Assembly: GCF_001899645.1 (NCBI RefSeq)
Contig: NZ_MKVV01000108.1
Coordinates: forward strand, 1 to 32,548
Direction of reading: 5' to 3'
Source: Pseudonocardia sp. 73-21
GTDB lineage: Bacteria > Actinomycetota > Actinomycetes > Mycobacteriales > Pseudonocardiaceae
DNA length: 32,548 nt
The notes under the pieces are model-generated. The model made no database searches. It was not told where the DNA came from and worked only from the letters and a program-made list of their open reading frames with translations. Made by a program: the position numbers and the translations under genes. This document shows positions 1-7,462 of the stretch, piece after piece; the stretch's first letter is position 1, and each line of letters opens with the position of its first letter.

Positions 1-65
1 GGGACAAGCGCGCGAAGCGCTCCCTGCCGGGATCCACCGTGCGAAGGGAAGGTAGAGCCATCAGC

Positions 66-490
66 GTGCAGCGTGTCCTCGTCGCCGGGGCGGGCATCGC
101 CGGCTCGACGCTCGCCTGGTGGCGGGGCCGCCACGACGTCGAGACCACGGAGCCCGGTCGACGTCCGCGGTCCGCACTGGCCAAGGTCGAGCAGATGAAC
201 CTGCTCGCGCCCCTGCGGGAGGCAGCGACGCTCGTGGACGTCTACGCCGACTCGGGGTGCGGGTGCCCGAGCGGTGGAACGGGTCCGCGAGAGCGAGGAT
301 CTGTACCTGGACCCGGTCAGCCGGGTGCACCTCGACTCCTGGTCGCGGGTTCGGACGACCCTGGTCGGTGATGCGTCCGGGTGCGTCTCGCTGTTCGGCG
401 ACGGCTCCAGCACGGCCGTCGCCGGCGCCGCCCACCTCGCCCAGGTGCTCGCCGTCCAGCCGGATGCGCCTCCTGAGGCACATCGACGCG
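66..490 (+). pseudogene. Remnant of FAD-dependent monooxygenase (PHBH-like)
   Basis: The first frame, from a GTG at 66, opens with a dinucleotide-binding motif (VLVAGAGIAGSTLAWW), the usual N-terminus of FAD-dependent aromatic-type monooxygenases. After about 65 codons the similarity stops. From about 274, in another frame, the sequence reads like the second FAD motif of the same family (TLVGDASGCVSLFGDGSS), where a GD dipeptide contacts the FAD ribityl chain, followed by a helix normally found about 90 residues before the C-terminus. Family members are usually near 390 residues and only about 140 are represented here, so the middle of the gene is gone and the two ends are out of frame. A purine-rich stretch (GAAGGGAAGG) lies before the start. 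I infer an inactive gene that suffered a large internal deletion; the family call is fairly sure, the substrate is unknown. Confidence 0.7.
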
Positions 491-562
491 GCGCTGTCAG
501 CGTGATCGTCGTTCCGGGACGAGCGACCGTGTCCGGGACGCCTCCGCGTCCCCGGACGGTGA

Positions 563-820
563 TCACGACACGCAGAACTCGTTGCCCTCGGGGTCGAGCA
601 TCACGACGTGGCCCAGCTGCCCGCCGTAGGACTCCTCCTCGCGCACCCTTGTCGCGCCGGCGACCTCGAGCTCGGCCACCCTGGCGCGGATCAATCCCTC
701 GCGCGCTGATGGCTTCCCGTCGTAGCCCGGCTCGGCGACGTGGCCCAGCGCCGGCGCCCGGAAGGCGGCGGGCCGGTGCGGATCGGTCGCGTCACAGCCG
801 AGCGTCGAGTGGTTCGCCAT
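563..820 (-). pseudogene. Shortened VOC/glyoxalase-like protein, middle deleted
   Basis: An 85-codon frame starting at ATG 820. The first 35 residues (MANHSTLGCDATDPHRPAAF..., then ALGHVAEPGY) match the N-terminal strand and helix of Glyoxalase_6-type VOC proteins. The last 45 (ARVAELEVAGATRVREEE, GHVVMLDPEGNEFCVS) match their C-terminal strands. Intact relatives, including the one at 3589-4026, have about 145 residues; the central strands between these blocks are missing, although the frame stays open. A VOC fold needs all beta-alpha-beta-beta-beta units for its metal or ligand cavity, so I infer that this product cannot fold normally and call it a pseudogene. It could still be expressed as a short protein. 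It is the last gene on this strand, downstream of the dehydratase. Confidence 0.65.
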
Positions 821-948
821 GGTGGGACGGCATCGGCGAGGATCGGCCCTGTGCCCGCCGACCTGCGCGGACGCGGCGGCGTCGTCACGAACGCCCTGTG
901 CGTCCTCGACCGCGACGAGGGCGGCCGGTCCGCGGCTGCGGGGGTTGT

Positions 949-1911
949 TCACCGCTCGGGGGCTACGAGCGACGCGAAGCGGATGAGGTCGACGTTGCCG
1001 CCGCTCACGATCACCCCGACGCGCTGCCCGGTCAGCTCCGCCGCCATCCGCCGCACCGCGGCGAGACCCAGGCATCCCGTCGGCTCCACCACGATCTTCA
1101 GCGTGCCCGCGAACACCCGCATCGCGGCCACGAGCTCGTCGTCGGTGGCGGTGACGATGTCGTCCACCTCGCGCCTGATGATCTCGAACGTGAGGGCGCC
1201 CAGGTGCTGGGTCTGGGCGCCGTCGGCGATGGTGACCGGCGTGTCGATGTGCACGATCCGTCCGCTGCGCAACGACCGCAGCCCGTCGTCGCCCGCCGCG
1301 GGCTCCACCCCGTACACGCGCGTCGACGGCGACAGCGCCCGCACCGAGAGCAACGAGCCCGACAGCAGGCCGCCTCCGCCGAGGCAGACGAACAGGGCGT
1401 CCAGCTCGCCGACCTCGTCGATCAGCTCCTTCGCCGCGGTGCCCTGCCCGGCGATGACGTCGGCGTGGTCGTAGGGCGGCACCAGCGTGAGTCCGTGCTC
1501 GGCGGCCATGGAACGGCCGATGGCCTCGCGGTCCTGCGTGTAGCGGTCGTACTCGACGACGGTGGCGCCGTAACCCCTGGTCGCGGCCATCTTCGCGGCC
1601 GGGGCGTCGTGCGGCATGACGATCGTGGCCGGGATGCCGAGGATCCGGGCCGACAGCGCGACGGCCTGCGCGTGGTTGCCCGACGAGTACGCCACGACAC
1701 CGGCGCGGCGCTGCTCGTCGTCGAAGAGGGACAGCGCGTTGAACGCGCCGCGGAACTTGAACGCACCCATGCGCTGGAAGTTCTCGCACTTGAAGAACAA
1801 CCGGGCACCCACCTCGTCGTCCACGCGGGTGGAGGTCAGTACCGGGGTGCGGTGGGCGTGCCCGCGCAGGCGCGTGGCGGCGTCCTCGACGTCGGCGTAG
1901 GTGATCGTCAC
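949..1911 (-). CDS. PLP-dependent threonine dehydratase / serine racemase family protein
   Basis: 320 residues, the usual length of short (catabolic type) L-threonine ammonia-lyases and serine racemases; it lacks the C-terminal ACT-like regulatory domain of biosynthetic IlvA. Visible landmarks of fold-type II PLP enzymes are the Schiff-base lysine K52 in GAFKFRGA, the substrate loop SSGNH (76-80), the phosphate-binding glycine loop GGGGL (178-182) and the SGGN motif (303-306) that holds the pyridine nitrogen. E203, G207 and D209 occupy the positions of the metal site known from eukaryotic serine racemase. Likely reaction: deamination of threonine/serine to 2-oxo acids, or serine racemisation, or hydroxyaspartate deamination; the sequence alone does not decide. 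Its ATG overlaps the TGA of the upstream hydrolase gene by four bases (ATGA), so translation is probably coupled. Confidence 0.9.
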   Translation of the reverse strand: MTITYADVEDAATRLRGHAHRTPVLTSTRVDDEVGARLFFKCENFQRMGAFKFRGAFNALSLFDDEQRRAGVVAYSSGNHAQAVALSARILGIPATIVMPHDAPAAKMAATRGYGATVVEYDRYTQDREAIGRSMAAEHGLTLVPPYDHADVIAGQGTAAKELIDEVGELDALFVCLGGGGLLSGSLLSVRALSPSTRVYGVEPAAGDDGLRSLRSGRIVHIDTPVTIADGAQTQHLGALTFEIIRREVDDIVTATDDELVAAMRVFAGTLKIVVEPTGCLGLAAVRRMAAELTGQRVGVIVSGGNVDLIRFASLVAPER

Positions 1912-2816
1912 GGGGGCGATTCTGCCTCCACGAACGCCTCGGTCGCGGCGATGATCTGCCGCTGGGCGTCGGCTCGTGTCGTGGCCGGGTCGCCGTCCCC
2001 CGACTGCACCCCGTAGTCGCCGAAGTAACCGTGGATCCCACCGCGCACGACCGTGAACGTCGTGCCCGGCGGCAGGAGGGCCCGCGACGCCGCGACGTCG
2101 GCGGGAGTGGTGAGGCCGTCGCGGTCACCGGAGACCGACAGCGCCGCCACGGGCGCGTTCGCGATGTTCTGCGCCGGGTAGGACGCCCAGAGGAACAGGC
2201 CGCGGACGCGCCTGTCGCCGCCCGCCGCGGTGGTGGACGCCGGCAATCCGCCGAGCGAGTGGCCGCCGACCACCCACGCCGCCACCTCGGGGTGGGCGTC
2301 GAACGCGGAGGTGGCGGCGCCCGGAGCGAGGAGCGCGACGTCGAGCGGTGCGTTGACCACGACGACGACGTGGCCCCGCTCGGCCAGCGGGCGCAGCAGC
2401 GCGAGGTAGGCGCGCGGGTCGACCAGCGCGCCGGGGTAGAAGACGACCCCCGCGCCCACCGGTGTGCCCGTCGGCCGCAGCTCCCACGAGCCGGCCGAGT
2501 GCTCGACGTCGACGCGGGCCGACGCCACGGTGGCCGCGACGGCCACGGGATCGGCCGCGTAGGGCCGGAGCCAGACGGCGGCGGCGAGCACGAGTACCAG
2601 GACGACGGCACCGAGCACGCGGCCGGTCGTCCGGAGCGCGCCCCGGACCCGGGCCCGCCGGGCCCGCAGCCCGAGCACCACGCCCACCAGCGCGATCGCG
2701 CCGAGCAGCACGGGGTAGGCGGGGTGGCCGGCGAGGAGGGTGTCCCAGCGGGTGACCGCGACCCAGAGTGCGACTGCGATGCACGCGAGCGCCAGTACGG
2801 CCCGGAGAGCGCTCAT
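1908..2816 (-). CDS. Membrane-anchored alpha/beta hydrolase
   Basis: 302 residues. The first 85 contain three hydrophobic segments (about 5-22, 33-50 and 67-83) that should place the protein in the membrane. The rest is an alpha/beta-hydrolase domain with nucleophile elbow GHSLGG (S187), a likely acid D231 or D233 in SGDRDGL and a histidine H262 in GGIHGYFGDYG. The GGxHxxFGDYG pattern occurs in dienelactone-hydrolase-like proteins often annotated as alpha/beta hydrolase of unknown substrate. It overlaps the dehydratase start downstream by four bases, and its own start overlaps the stop of the 54-aa gene upstream in the same ATGA fashion, so the three genes form one operon. The substrate cannot be inferred. 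Confidence 0.85.
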   Translation of the reverse strand: MSALRAVLALACIAVALWVAVTRWDTLLAGHPAYPVLLGAIALVGVVLGLRARRARVRGALRTTGRVLGAVVLVLVLAAAVWLRPYAADPVAVAATVASARVDVEHSAGSWELRPTGTPVGAGVVFYPGALVDPRAYLALLRPLAERGHVVVVVNAPLDVALLAPGAATSAFDAHPEVAAWVVGGHSLGGLPASTTAAGGDRRVRGLFLWASYPAQNIANAPVAALSVSGDRDGLTTPADVAASRALLPPGTTFTVVRGGIHGYFGDYGVQSGDGDPATTRADAQRQIIAATEAFVEAESPP

Positions 2817-2977
2817 CCGCCGTACTGGGCGGCCCGTTCCGGGCTGCGCTCACAGAGGTCGGCGGCCTGGATCGAACCCGGCACCGGTGCGTCGTCGCGC
2901 CCGGTGACCCACTCCTGCGGCTCGATCCGTGGCGGCAGGTCGCGCCAACGCGCGCCTGGGTCGTCGTCGGTGGTCAC
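2813..2977 (-). CDS. Small conserved-looking protein, 54 aa
   Basis: A GTG at 2977 opens a 54-codon frame (begins VTTDDDPGARWRDLPPR) whose TGA overlaps the ATG of the hydrolase gene as ATGA. The protein is soluble, acidic to neutral and rich in proline, arginine and aspartate, with no recognisable motif beyond a WRDLPPR-x-WV pattern near the start. The overlap with a solid gene and the coding-like third-position GC support it; the frame remains open further upstream but without a better start. No function is assigned. It could be a first-gene small regulator or just a short actinobacterial hypothetical protein. Confidence 0.55.
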   Translation of the reverse strand: MTTDDDPGARWRDLPPRIEPQEWVTGRDDAPVPGSIQAADLCERSPERAAQYGG

Positions 2978-3020
2978 GGGCCCAGTATGGCAAGGCAAGA
3001 ACAGGTCCCGGAACGACGAA

Positions 3021-3050
3021 GCCGGGACCGCCCCGAAGGACGGTCCCGGC
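3021..3050 (-). terminator. Hairpin terminator downstream of the GlsB-like gene
   Basis: A perfect 10-bp stem (GCCGGGACCG at 3021-3030 pairing with CGGTCCCGGC at 3041-3050) with a 10-nt loop lies just after the stop of the minus-strand gene 3069-3344. There is no T-tract, as is usual for actinobacterial hairpin terminators. Confidence 0.6.
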
Positions 3051-3068
3051 TCCCGGGCAGTGCTCAGG

Positions 3069-3344
3069 TCAGTTGCGAACGCCCCGACGACCGTAGATGC
3101 CGGCGACCGCGTAGACCAGGATCGCGGCGACGACCACCTGGCAGATGAGCTCGATCCAGTCGATGCCGTTCGTGTTCGCGACACCGAAGAGCTTGGCGAT
3201 GAAGGTGCCGATGAAGGCGGCCACGATGCCGACGACGATGGTCAGCCAGATCGGGATGTTCTGCTTGCCGGGCACGACGAGACGTCCCAGGATTCCGATG
3301 ATCGCGCCGATGACGATGGCGGTGATGATTCCCGTGACGGTCAC
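3069..3344 (-). CDS. GlsB/YeaQ/YmgE family membrane protein
   Basis: 91 residues from a GTG at 3344, preceded by GGAGG four bases upstream. It consists almost entirely of three hydrophobic helices: residues about 4-22 with the glycine-rich GAIIGILGRLVVPGKQ motif, 29-50 (IWLTIVVGIVAAFIGTFIA) and 63-82. The pattern of a small glycine-rich first helix, then a short loop with PGKQ, is the signature of the transglycosylase-associated / GlsB stress-response family, small inner-membrane proteins often induced by general or osmotic stress. The biochemical role of the family is not established. It is a single-gene unit with its own terminator and diverges from the VOC gene. Confidence 0.88.
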   Translation of the reverse strand: MTVTGIITAIVIGAIIGILGRLVVPGKQNIPIWLTIVVGIVAAFIGTFIAKLFGVANTNGIDWIELICQVVVAAILVYAVAGIYGRRGVRN

Positions 3345-3588
3345 GGTTCCTCCAGATTGCCCCGGGGGCCGCATGTGGCGACCCGCTCTGGAGTCAGGGT
3401 TCCCGGTCGATGCGCTTTCCACGCCGCCGTCATGCAATCGTGACCAGCCTTGGTCCGTCCGGTGGAACGACTCGGGCTCAATGCAGGAACGGGAGACCCG
3501 CGACGCGGCGGTGGCGCCGTTGGCCTGGATGCTGAACGGGCTCCGCGTCCGCGTCTGAAATGTCGGTGCCGCCTGCCACCCTCGTCTC

Positions 3589-4026
3589 ATGACCCGTGAG
3601 ATCCAGGTGACCATCGACTGCGCCGATCCGAACATGCTGGCCGGCTTCTGGTGCGAGGTGCTCGGCTACGTCTACGCCGCACCGCCCCCGGGCTTCGCGA
3701 ACTGGGACGCCGCCCTCGACGCGTTCGGCGTGCCACCCGAACGCCGCAACGACGCATCGGCCGTCATCGACCCCGACGGCGCCGGACCCCGCCTGTTCTT
3801 CCAGCGGGTGCCCGAGGGCAAGACGACCAAGAACCGGCTGCACCTCGACGTCCGGGCGGCGCCGGGCCGCACCGGTGACCAGCGGATGGCGGCGCTGGAG
3901 AGGGAGGCCGACCGGCTCGTGGCCCTCGGCGCGTCCCGGGTGCAGCGGCACGAGCCCGCGCCGCCGATGGGGCAGGGGCACATCGTGATGGTCGATCCCG
4001 AGGGCAACGAGTTCTGCCTCGACTAG
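3589..4026 (+). CDS. VOC family (Glyoxalase_6-like) protein
   Basis: 145 residues beginning MTREIQVTIDCADPNMLAGFW. It shows the typical order for actinobacterial Glyoxalase_6-like proteins: an N-terminal strand with the CADP turn, the helix LAGFWCEVLGY, the central DPDGAGPRLFFQRVPEGKTTKNRLHLDV block, and the C-terminal GHIVMVDPEGNEFCLD strand pair. VOC proteins include dioxygenases, glyoxalases and antibiotic-binding proteins; members of this subgroup have no agreed activity. It appears intact and is a diverged paralogue of the shortened copy at 563-820. It stands alone, with a 244-bp gap to the divergent GlsB-like gene in which I see no clear promoter. Confidence 0.85.
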   Translation: MTREIQVTIDCADPNMLAGFWCEVLGYVYAAPPPGFANWDAALDAFGVPPERRNDASAVIDPDGAGPRLFFQRVPEGKTTKNRLHLDVRAAPGRTGDQRMAALEREADRLVALGASRVQRHEPAPPMGQGHIVMVDPEGNEFCLD

Positions 4027-4164
4027 CGGCATCGCCACCGGTTCGTGGTCGACACCGTGAGTGGCGAGGCAGGCCAGGATGCCGTCGAGGTCGGTCACGC
4101 CGAGTTGACCCGGCGTAGCGGCTGAGAGTCATCGACGGAAGCAGGGGCCGGACGGCCGAACGCA

Positions 4165-4201
4165 GAAGCCGGGTGCGCGGTCCTGCTGCGCACCCGGCTT
4201 C
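4165..4201 (-). terminator. Terminator downstream of tRNA-Ser
   Basis: A perfect 14-bp stem (GAAGCCGGGTGCGC at 4165-4178, GCGCACCCGGCTTC at 4188-4201) with a 9-nt loop begins six bases after the 3' end of the minus-strand tRNA. Its position and strength fit a transcription terminator for the tRNA transcript. Confidence 0.75.
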
Positions 4202-4206
4202 ACCTG

Positions 4207-4291
4207 CGGAGGATGGGGGATTCGAACCCCCGAGGGCGTGAACCCAACACGCTTTCCAAGCGTGCGCCATAGGCCACTAGGCGAATCCTCC
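4207..4291 (-). tRNA. tRNA-Ser (anticodon GGA)
   Basis: On the minus strand the 5' end GGAGGAT (from 4291) pairs with ATCCTCC near the 3' end, followed by discriminator G at 4207, as expected for serine tRNAs. The anticodon stem-loop reads CACGC-TTGGAAA-GCGTG, giving anticodon GGA for UCC/UCU codons. A long variable arm and the T arm with GGTTCGAAT complete a class II tRNA of 85 nt. CCA is not encoded. Confidence 0.95.
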
Positions 4292-4359
4292 AGCGCGCAC
4301 GAGCATAGCCGGGTGGGTGGCTCCGGCCGCTCGCGGGGGCTCTGCACTACACTCTCCGA

Positions 4360-4447
4360 CGGGCCCCGCGCGGCGTCCATCCTGTGAACTCCCCCAGGGC
4401 CGGAAGGCAGCAAGGGTCAACGGGCTCTGGCGGGTGCGCGGGGTCCG
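4360..4447 (+). ncRNA. ffs: Small signal recognition particle RNA (4.5S-type)
   Basis: The apical part carries the conserved SRP domain IV: the asymmetric loop with the GGCCGGAAGGCAGCAAGGGT core (GGAA tetraloop with flanking GGC/GCA, and AGCAAGG on the 3' side). The outer helix can be followed from CGGGCCCCGCGC (4360-4371) to GCGCGGGGTCCG (4436-4447). The RNA binds Ffh for co-translational targeting to the membrane. Its position directly before dnaX is common in actinobacteria. The ends are set from the helix and are accurate to a few bases. Confidence 0.9.
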
Positions 4448-4491
4448 CCTTCGTCTTCCCCCTCGCCGCCACGGCTGTCGGTGCCGGTCGG

Positions 4492-4497
4492 TAGCCT
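4492..4497 (+). promoter_or_regulatory. Candidate -10 box for a leaderless dnaX transcript
   Basis: TAGCCT matches the actinobacterial -10 form TANNNT and ends seven bases before the GTG at 4505, so transcription would begin at or next to the start codon. No Shine-Dalgarno sequence precedes that GTG. A supporting -35 is not obvious. Inference only. Confidence 0.3.
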
Positions 4498-4504
4498 CGC
4501 TACC

Positions 4505-6757
4505 GTGGCTCTGGCTCTGTACCGCAAGTACCGCCCGGCCAAGTTCGCCGAGGTGGTGGGGCAGGAGCACGTCACCGGGCCCCTGAGCACCGCTCTCGCC
4601 GCGGGCCGCATCAACCACGCCTACCTGTTCTCCGGCCCGCGTGGCTGCGGGAAGACCTCGAGCGCGCGGATCCTGGCGCGCTCGCTCAACTGCGTCGAGG
4701 GCCCCACTCCCGATCCGTGCGGCGTCTGCCCGTCGTGCGTCTCGCTGGCGCCGGGCGGGCCCGGCAACATCGACGTCACCGAGCTCGACGCCGCCTCGCA
4801 CGGCGGCGTCGACGACACGCGCGAGCTGCGGGACCGCGCGTTCTTCGCCCCGGCCGAGTCGCGCTACCGCGTGTTCATCGTCGACGAGGCGCACATGATC
4901 ACCACGCAGGGCTTCAACGCCCTGCTCAAGATCGTGGAGGAGCCGCCGGAGCACCTCGTCTTCGTGTTCGCCACCACGGAGCCCGAGAAGGTGCTGCCCA
5001 CCATCCGGTCGCGCACCCACCACTACCCGTTCCGCCTGATCCCGCCCGGCACGCTGCGCAAGCTGCTGGAGGGCATCTGCGCCGAGGAGGGCGTCACGGT
5101 GGCGCCGGCGGTGTACCCGCTGGTCATCCGCGCGGGCGGGGGCTCGGCGCGTGACTCGCTGTCGGTGCTCGACCAGCTGCTCGCCGGCGCCGGGCCGGAG
5201 GGCGTGGTCTACGAGCGGGCGGTCTCGCTACTGGGCGTCACCGACGTCTCGCTCATCGACGACATGGTCGACGCGCTGGCGGCCGGCGATCGCGCCGCGG
5301 TGTTCGAGACCGTCGACCGGCTCGTCGAGGCCGGGCACGATCCGCGCCGCTTCGCCGCCGACCTGTTGCAACGGCTCCGCGACGTCACGCTGCTGCAGGC
5401 GGTGCCGGAGGCGGTCGACCGCGGGCTCGTGGAGGCGGCCGACGACGAGCTGACGCGCATGGTCGACCAGGCCGGCCGCATGGGCGCGGCCACGCTCACC
5501 CGCTACAGCGAGATCGTGCACGCCGGGCTCACCGAGATGCGCGGCGCCACGGCGCCCCGGCTGCTGCTGGAGCTGCTCTGCGCCCGCATGCTGCTGCCGG
5601 CGGCCACCACGGCCGAGCCGGGGCTCCTGGAGCGGCTCGAACGTCTCGAGCGTCGCAACGCCATCGCCGCAGGTCCCCTCCCGCCCGGTGAGGCGGGCGC
5701 CGACGCGGGACCGCCCCCGCGCTTCCAGCGCGCGAGCGTGCGGGGTGCCGATGCCCCGCCGGCCCCGCCTGTCGCCGGCCCGGGCGCCTCGGCACCCTCG
5801 GACGCGACGCGTCCCGGCGCCGGCCCGGCCCGGCCCGGGGGAGGGGCACCCGCTGCGACCGACCCTTCCCAGCGCTCCGCGGCCCCTGCGCGGCCCGCCC
5901 CGACGGTGGAGTCGCCCGCGCGCGCCGATGAGGCCGCCCGCCCCGCCGATCCGCCCGCCGCCCGCCTCCCGGCGGAGCCGGACCGGCCTGAGCAGGCCCC
6001 CACCCGTGCCACGGCGGCGCACGACCGGCAAATCCCGCCGCCCGGCGACCAGGGCGACGACCAGGCTCCGCCCCGCGGTGAGCCGTCCCCGGGCCGCGAC
6101 CAGCAGCCCCGACCCGGCAGCGAGCAGCGCCCGGCTCGTGAGCAGCAGCCCCCTGCCCGCGAGCAGCAGGCTCCGCCCCCCGCCCCCGAGACCCGTCCGG
6201 TGGCCGCCGGTCTCGACGCCGCCGCGGTGCGCCGGGTGTGGCCCGAGATCCTGGCCAACGCGAAGGAGCGCAAGAAGCGCACGGCCGCGCTGCTGGTCAG
6301 CGCCACCGTCCGGGCGGTGGAGAACGACACGCTGGTGCTCAGCATCGGCACGCCGCAGCTCGCCCGCCTGCTGTCGGAGCAGAGCAACACCGACGTCATC
6401 GCCGAGGCGCTGTACGCCGTGCTCGGCGTCCAGTGGCGGGTGCGGTGCGAGCACGGGTCCGGCCCGCCGCCCGCCGCCGCCCCGTCCCGCGGAGCCGGCC
6501 CGGCCCAGCCGAACCCGCCCGCGGCGCCCCGCCGCCCGTCGCGCCCGCCGCCCACGCGCAAGTCCACGGCCCCCGACGACGGCGTGCCGCCCCCGCCGGA
6601 ACCGGAGCCCGAGGAGGCCCCTCCCGACGACGAGGAGTCGATGATCGCGGAGGCGGCCACCGCCACCGCGGTGCCCACGGTGCGCCGCGACCCCGAGGAG
6701 GCCGCGATGGAGCTGCTCACCGCCGAGCTCGGGGCCCGGGCCATCGATCAGCGCTGA
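4505..6757 (+). CDS. dnaX: DNA polymerase III subunit gamma/tau
   Basis: Clamp-loader ATPase of the replicative polymerase, 750 residues from GTG 4505 (an in-frame GTG at 4481 would add eight residues; the conserved ALYRKYRPAKF start favours 4505). Domains: AAA+ module with Walker A GPRGCGKT (44-51), a four-cysteine zinc site (C63, C72, C75, C78), Walker B FIVDEAH (124-130), a sensor-1 region ATTEPEKV (156-163) and the SRT form of the SRC motif near 169-171; then the lid and collar helices to about 370. Residues about 390-565 are a long low-complexity linker rich in Pro, Ala, Gln and Arg. Residues about 570-650 (VRRVWPEILANAKERKKRTAAL...) form the tau C-terminal domain, followed by another disordered acidic tail. 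I see no slippery A-run that would yield a separate gamma product by frameshifting. Confidence 0.97.
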   Translation: MALALYRKYRPAKFAEVVGQEHVTGPLSTALAAGRINHAYLFSGPRGCGKTSSARILARSLNCVEGPTPDPCGVCPSCVSLAPGGPGNIDVTELDAASHGGVDDTRELRDRAFFAPAESRYRVFIVDEAHMITTQGFNALLKIVEEPPEHLVFVFATTEPEKVLPTIRSRTHHYPFRLIPPGTLRKLLEGICAEEGVTVAPAVYPLVIRAGGGSARDSLSVLDQLLAGAGPEGVVYERAVSLLGVTDVSLIDDMVDALAAGDRAAVFETVDRLVEAGHDPRRFAADLLQRLRDVTLLQAVPEAVDRGLVEAADDELTRMVDQAGRMGAATLTRYSEIVHAGLTEMRGATAPRLLLELLCARMLLPAATTAEPGLLERLERLERRNAIAAGPLPPGEAGADAGPPPRFQRASVRGADAPPAPPVAGPGASAPSDATRPGAGPARPGGGAPAATDPSQRSAAPARPAPTVESPARADEAARPADPPAARLPAEPDRPEQAPTRATAAHDRQIPPPGDQGDDQAPPRGEPSPGRDQQPRPGSEQRPAREQQPPAREQQAPPPAPETRPVAAGLDAAAVRRVWPEILANAKERKKRTAALLVSATVRAVENDTLVLSIGTPQLARLLSEQSNTDVIAEALYAVLGVQWRVRCEHGSGPPPAAAPSRGAGPAQPNPPAAPRRPSRPPPTRKSTAPDDGVPPPPEPEPEEAPPDDEESMIAEAATATAVPTVRRDPEEAAMELLTAELGARAIDQR

Positions 6758-6817
6758 TCCGGCCGATAGGTCCGGCTAGGCTGGACGGCGGCCGTGTGGC
6801 CACTAGGAGGTGGCTCC

Positions 6818-7462
6818 ATGTCGGTCGACATGCTGCTCGAGGCGATCCCGCCGCTGCTCGTCTACCTGATCGTCGGCGGCGTCATCGGGATCGAGAGCCT
6901 GGGCATCCCGTTACCGGGCGAGATCGTCCTGGTCAGCGCGGCGCTGCTGTCGTCACGCCACGAGCTGGACGTCTCGCCGCTGTGGATCGCGGTGGCGGGC
7001 AGCGCGGGCGCGATCATCGGCGACTCCATCGGCTACGCCATCGGTCGTCGCTTCGGGCATCCGCTGTTCGACTGGCTGGGCCGGAAGTTCCCCCGGCACT
7101 TCGGGCCCAAGCACGTGGCCTTCGCGGAGAGCGTGTTCACCCGCTGGGGTGTGCTCGCGGTGTTCTTCGGCCGGTTCATCGCGCTGCTGCGGATCTTCTC
7201 CGGCCCGCTGGCCGGCGCGTTGAAGATGCACTACCCGAAGTTCCTGGCAGCCAACGCCCTCGGCGGTATCACGTGGGCCGCGGGCACCACGTTCGCGGTC
7301 TACTACCTGGGCGTCGTGGCCGAGACCTGGCTGAGCCGGTTCTCCTACGTGGGGCTGGGGGTCGCGGTCGTCGCCGGTCTGGCGATCGGGTTCGTGATCA
7401 AGCGCAAGACCGAGAAGATGGCCGACAGGTACGCCGAGGAGCAGGGGATCAGCGAGTCCTGA
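6818..7462 (+). CDS. DedA family membrane protein
   Basis: 214 residues from ATG 6818, preceded by AGGAGG at a seven-base spacing (which favours this start over an in-frame ATG at 6794). It has the DedA/SNARE-associated-like pattern: a first helix, the re-entrant GIPLPGE motif (about 30-36), the GDSIGYAIGRRFG segment with its conserved D and GR, the FFGRFIALLRIFSGPLAG motif with the conserved FGRF arginine, and a final transmembrane helix before a charged tail. DedA proteins are flippases or transporters for lipids such as undecaprenyl phosphate and support envelope integrity. The 3' end overlaps the convergent amidase gene by 14 bases. Confidence 0.93.
   Translation: MSVDMLLEAIPPLLVYLIVGGVIGIESLGIPLPGEIVLVSAALLSSRHELDVSPLWIAVAGSAGAIIGDSIGYAIGRRFGHPLFDWLGRKFPRHFGPKHVAFAESVFTRWGVLAVFFGRFIALLRIFSGPLAGALKMHYPKFLAANALGGITWAAGTTFAVYYLGVVAETWLSRFSYVGLGVAVVAGLAIGFVIKRKTEKMADRYAEEQGISES

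Noticed and set aside
274..2016. 580-codon plus-strand open frame
   Set aside because: Except for its first 70 codons (the FAD remnant) it is antisense to the dehydratase gene and is Arg/His/Asp-rich, as antisense frames are in GC-rich DNA.
4027..4098. Minus-strand reading (MTDLDGILACLATHGVDHEP...) with protein-like start
   Set aside because: It soon runs antisense into the VOC gene and has no family resemblance I can name; at most a gene relic.
5690..6220. Low-complexity Pro/Gln/Arg stretch in dnaX as a possible repeat insertion
   Set aside because: Long disordered linkers are normal in actinobacterial gamma/tau proteins, and the frame is continuous.
5228..6744. Two 400-codon minus-strand frames under dnaX
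   Set aside because: Antisense shadows of the Pro/Ala-rich tau linker, composed of Gly/Arg/Ser repeats.
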